Below, one piece after another: positions 51,135-52,725 of a stretch of DNA of 52,725 nt. The position numbers and the translations under genes are program-made. Every line of letters begins with the position of its first letter. Positions within the stretch are counted from its first letter, which is position 1. Source of the DNA: an uncultured Selenomonadales bacterium (GTDB lineage Bacteria; Bacillota; Negativicutes; Selenomonadales; Selenomonadaceae); the NCBI GenBank assembly GCA_900314765.1, contig OMWN01000019.1:1-52725 (forward strand), in the 5' to 3' direction. The notes beneath the pieces were generated by a model, which had not been told where the DNA came from, did not search any database, and saw nothing but the letters and a program-made list of their open reading frames with translations.

Positions 51135-52493
51135 TCAAGTCTCAATGGGCTTTATGCCAACGACACAAGACACATTCCTGTCATCCACCGTGCGTGCCTT
51201 CTTGAGGACAAAATCATTTGCGAGAAGACGCTGCCTAAAGGTCGACAAATTAACTGCTGCGAGAGCATTCTCGCTGACGTACGTCTCATAGAAGCTGTAC
51301 AATTCCAAGATTGGGATTCTCGCCTTTTTATCAGGAGTATCTTCAGCGTGAGCATAATTATCATTAATAAAAGACTCCACAGTCGCGTTTCGATTTTTAT
51401 AATCAGATAAAATTTGCGTGCCTTCTTCATCCATTGTAAATGAAAGATTTTGAGCAAATTTAGTCGAATGTTTAACTGCCAGTGACATGATGACATCGCG
51501 CTCCTTAAAGAGCTTATCCACAAGTTCAGTGTCCCAATCATCACGAGGAACTGAATTTGGGAAATTTAAAATCACCAGGCGATCAGCAAATGCATGGCCT
51601 GAATCATATTCATCCAAGTCAGGCAGTTGGTTCGCACCAAATATCATTTTAACCATTGGCTTAATGTTCTCAGGGGCAGCGCCCTTCGCCTCAACTATCA
51701 TCGGCTCACCACTAACAACTTTTTTTATAGTATCTAGCCCTTTTAGTGCTCCACCTGTCAGTTCATCATTTATGACGAGGCACTTCCCCTTCAAGAGCGA
51801 CGAACGGAAGCGCGTGATAAGGTCGTCCAGCGAAAGCGGCACAGTGTTCTCTTGCCCAACGACACGACGAATGAATTCCAAAAGGACGCTCTTGCCGCTG
51901 TTAGTCGGGCCCAAAAGCAAAATCATCTTTTTCGCTCCGAACAAACCGCTGACGGCATATGTCAGCATCTGCTCGACAAGCTCCAACTTCTTCTCATTAG
52001 AAGTTTCGCGAATTCCGCCTGGTGTCCTAACATCAATGCCGAGCGATGTTTTCAGAAATTTCTCCCAATTAGGAGCAACGTCGTATGAATTGGTGTGCGC
52101 ACAAAACTCAAAGTCGCATTCGCGTGTAAAGATTTCATCAGCATCGTTTTCGACGAAATGTCCATCAAGAAGGTTGATGATGCCGTTCTTGGTAAGAATA
52201 AGAGACGTCGATTTCTTTTCTATTGTCCCAAACAAGTCCTTGCTTACGAGGATCTCGTTATACGCCGCTGAAGACAATGCATACGACGCAGGCTCACCCT
52301 TAAAGTAAGTGCTTGCCAGCCACCTCTTGGCGCTCCTCTTGTCAAGAGGTGTCCACAGGCAGTTTTTTCCTTTTTCTTCCTTTACGTAGAGGGTTGAGCC
52401 GTCATAGAAGCAAGCCTTCTCGCCAACAAGCTTATTGATAACCATTTTAACCTTCTCATCTTTAGACATTTTTCTAGGTTTTGCAGTATCCAT
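51135..52493 (-). CDS. D5-type (P4/SF3) phage/plasmid primase-helicase
   Basis: A 452-residue superfamily 3 helicase with the D5_N-like region and ATPase core: Walker A GPTNSGKS at about residue 195, Walker B CLVINDELTGG, then a DEYDSGHAFADRLVILNFPN sensor region and a C-terminal wHTH-type DNA-binding tail. An archaeo-eukaryotic primase domain is not visible, so it is a helicase without primase. GGAGGT precedes the ATG. It may replicate the excised element. The upstream 52494-52640 holds its promoter and the IS end. Confidence 0.88.
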   Translation of the reverse strand: MDTAKPRKMSKDEKVKMVINKLVGEKACFYDGSTLYVKEEKGKNCLWTPLDKRSAKRWLASTYFKGEPASYALSSAAYNEILVSKDLFGTIEKKSTSLILTKNGIINLLDGHFVENDADEIFTRECDFEFCAHTNSYDVAPNWEKFLKTSLGIDVRTPGGIRETSNEKKLELVEQMLTYAVSGLFGAKKMILLLGPTNSGKSVLLEFIRRVVGQENTVPLSLDDLITRFRSSLLKGKCLVINDELTGGALKGLDTIKKVVSGEPMIVEAKGAAPENIKPMVKMIFGANQLPDLDEYDSGHAFADRLVILNFPNSVPRDDWDTELVDKLFKERDVIMSLAVKHSTKFAQNLSFTMDEEGTQILSDYKNRNATVESFINDNYAHAEDTPDKKARIPILELYSFYETYVSENALAAVNLSTFRQRLLANDFVLKKARTVDDRNVSCVVGIKPIET

Positions 52494-52533
52494 TTTTTTA
52501 CCTCCGTAGTATTAACATAATTTAAATTACACT

Positions 52534-52725
52534 TGAATATTTCACGACTTGGAAACCACCAATTCACGCTTGGAAACCGCGTCTCTTTTCTGTAAACTGA
52601 GGTTGGGACTTAACCCGACTGTCCGCAGAAAGGAGACATTTTTATGCCAAGGAAAATCAGAGCCAAGCTCATCCTGCAACTGGCTTCGCAGGGCTTGTCG
52701 CAGAACGCCATCTCTCGCGGCCACC
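52534..52725 (+). mobile_element. Left end of an IS21-family element (incomplete)
   Basis: Two tandem sites, TTCACGACTTGGAAACCAC (52541-52559) and TTCACGCTTGGAAACCGCG (52563-52581), are spaced 22 bases apart, the multiple terminal repeats known for IS21 elements. An istA-like gene begins just after them. The exact terminus (perhaps TG at 52534) is a guess, and the right end is outside the window. Confidence 0.7.
52644..52725 (+). CDS. istA: IstA-type IS21 transposase, N-terminal fragment
   Basis: Only the first 27 codons lie in the window: MPRKIRAKLILQLASQGLS followed by QNAISRGH. This is the helix-turn-helix start of IS21-family IstA transposases of Firmicutes. AAAGGAGA lies eight bases before the ATG. 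The frame is open to the edge, so integrity of the full gene cannot be judged. Confidence 0.75.
   Translation, partial: MPRKIRAKLILQLASQGLSQNAISRGH

Larger units (their letters stand above)
47747..52725. mobile_element. Putative integrative mobilizable element (incomplete at right)
   Basis: From the tRNA-Ala 3' side to the window edge the DNA turns AT-rich and carries five leftward genes: large serine recombinase, two small unknowns, relaxase and MobC-like protein, preceded by a D5-type helicase gene, with an IS21-like end beyond. No conjugation machinery is seen, so the element would need a helper for transfer. The att sites are not identified; the left junction is presumably between 47747 and 47879 and the right one is off the window. 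Confidence 0.7.

Overview
The window looks like a chromosome segment of an anaerobic, flagellated, propionate-forming member of the Negativicutes, most likely Selenomonadaceae (an inference from gene content). It combines a Firmicutes-type division block (SepF, YlmH, DivIVA, LspA) with features of a bacterium that has an outer membrane: a lipid A-type acyltransferase, a Tat-exported uptake [NiFe] hydrogenase, and a methylmalonyl-CoA (succinate to propionate) pathway. Most genes lie on the minus strand and most of the chromosome is GC-rich; the right end from about 47.8 kb is clearly AT-richer and mobile.

Layout: (1) 0.1-1.9 kb, two tandem hotdog thioesterases, TadA and a small unknown protein. 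(2) 2.0-6.9 kb, a tight operon sepF-proC-ylmH-divIVA-lspA-pseudouridine synthase-pyrR. (3) 7.1-8.9 kb, branched-chain aminotransferase and a YoeB/DinJ-type toxin-antitoxin pair. (4) 9.0-14.4 kb, a flagellin island: a flagellin carrying an HExxH metallopeptidase domain (flagellinolysin type), a giant flagellin of about 1014 residues, and a divergent XRE regulator whose only obvious operator, a perfect 18-bp palindrome, abuts the giant-flagellin promoter. (5) 14.6-21.0 kb, an orphan Zn/Mn-type binding lipoprotein and an iron-type ABC transporter with two different ATPases around one fused permease. (6) 21.5-24.7 kb, a three-gene GlpA/GlpB-like FAD oxidoreductase operon with a DUF1667 protein. 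(7) 25.2-34.8 kb, housekeeping genes: class B PBP with PASTA, Lrp, RlmH, HtrA, YycJ, MntP, esterase, XpaC/TM2 protein, acyltransferase. (8) 35.3-43.1 kb, the propionate module: CoA-transferase, split methylmalonyl-CoA mutase, MeaB, epimerase, and the carboxyltransferase and biotin-carrier subunits of a decarboxylase whose membrane pump subunits are not here. (9) 43.4-47.5 kb, hydrogenase small, large and cytochrome b subunits plus a small Cys-rich HMA-like protein. (10) 47.67 kb to the end, tRNA-Ala(CGC) followed by an apparent integrative mobilizable element (large serine recombinase, relaxase, MobC-like protein, D5-type helicase), with the left end of an IS21-family element at the window edge.

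The intergenic DNA holds at least two repeat families: a MITE-like element of about 255 bp with long imperfect terminal inverted repeats, some copies carrying nested palindromes, and a shorter palindromic repeat near three promoters. Functionally, the propionate module and hydrogenase form the energy core: hydrogen or other reductant drives fumarate/succinate formation (genes elsewhere), then succinyl-CoA is isomerised, epimerised and decarboxylated to propionyl-CoA, and the CoA is recycled by the transferase. A shared 13-bp FNR/CRP-like motif lies upstream of both the hydrogenase operon and mmdA. The most unusual biology is the flagellin island: an enzyme-bearing flagellin next to a giant flagellin that appears to be under a dedicated local regulator.
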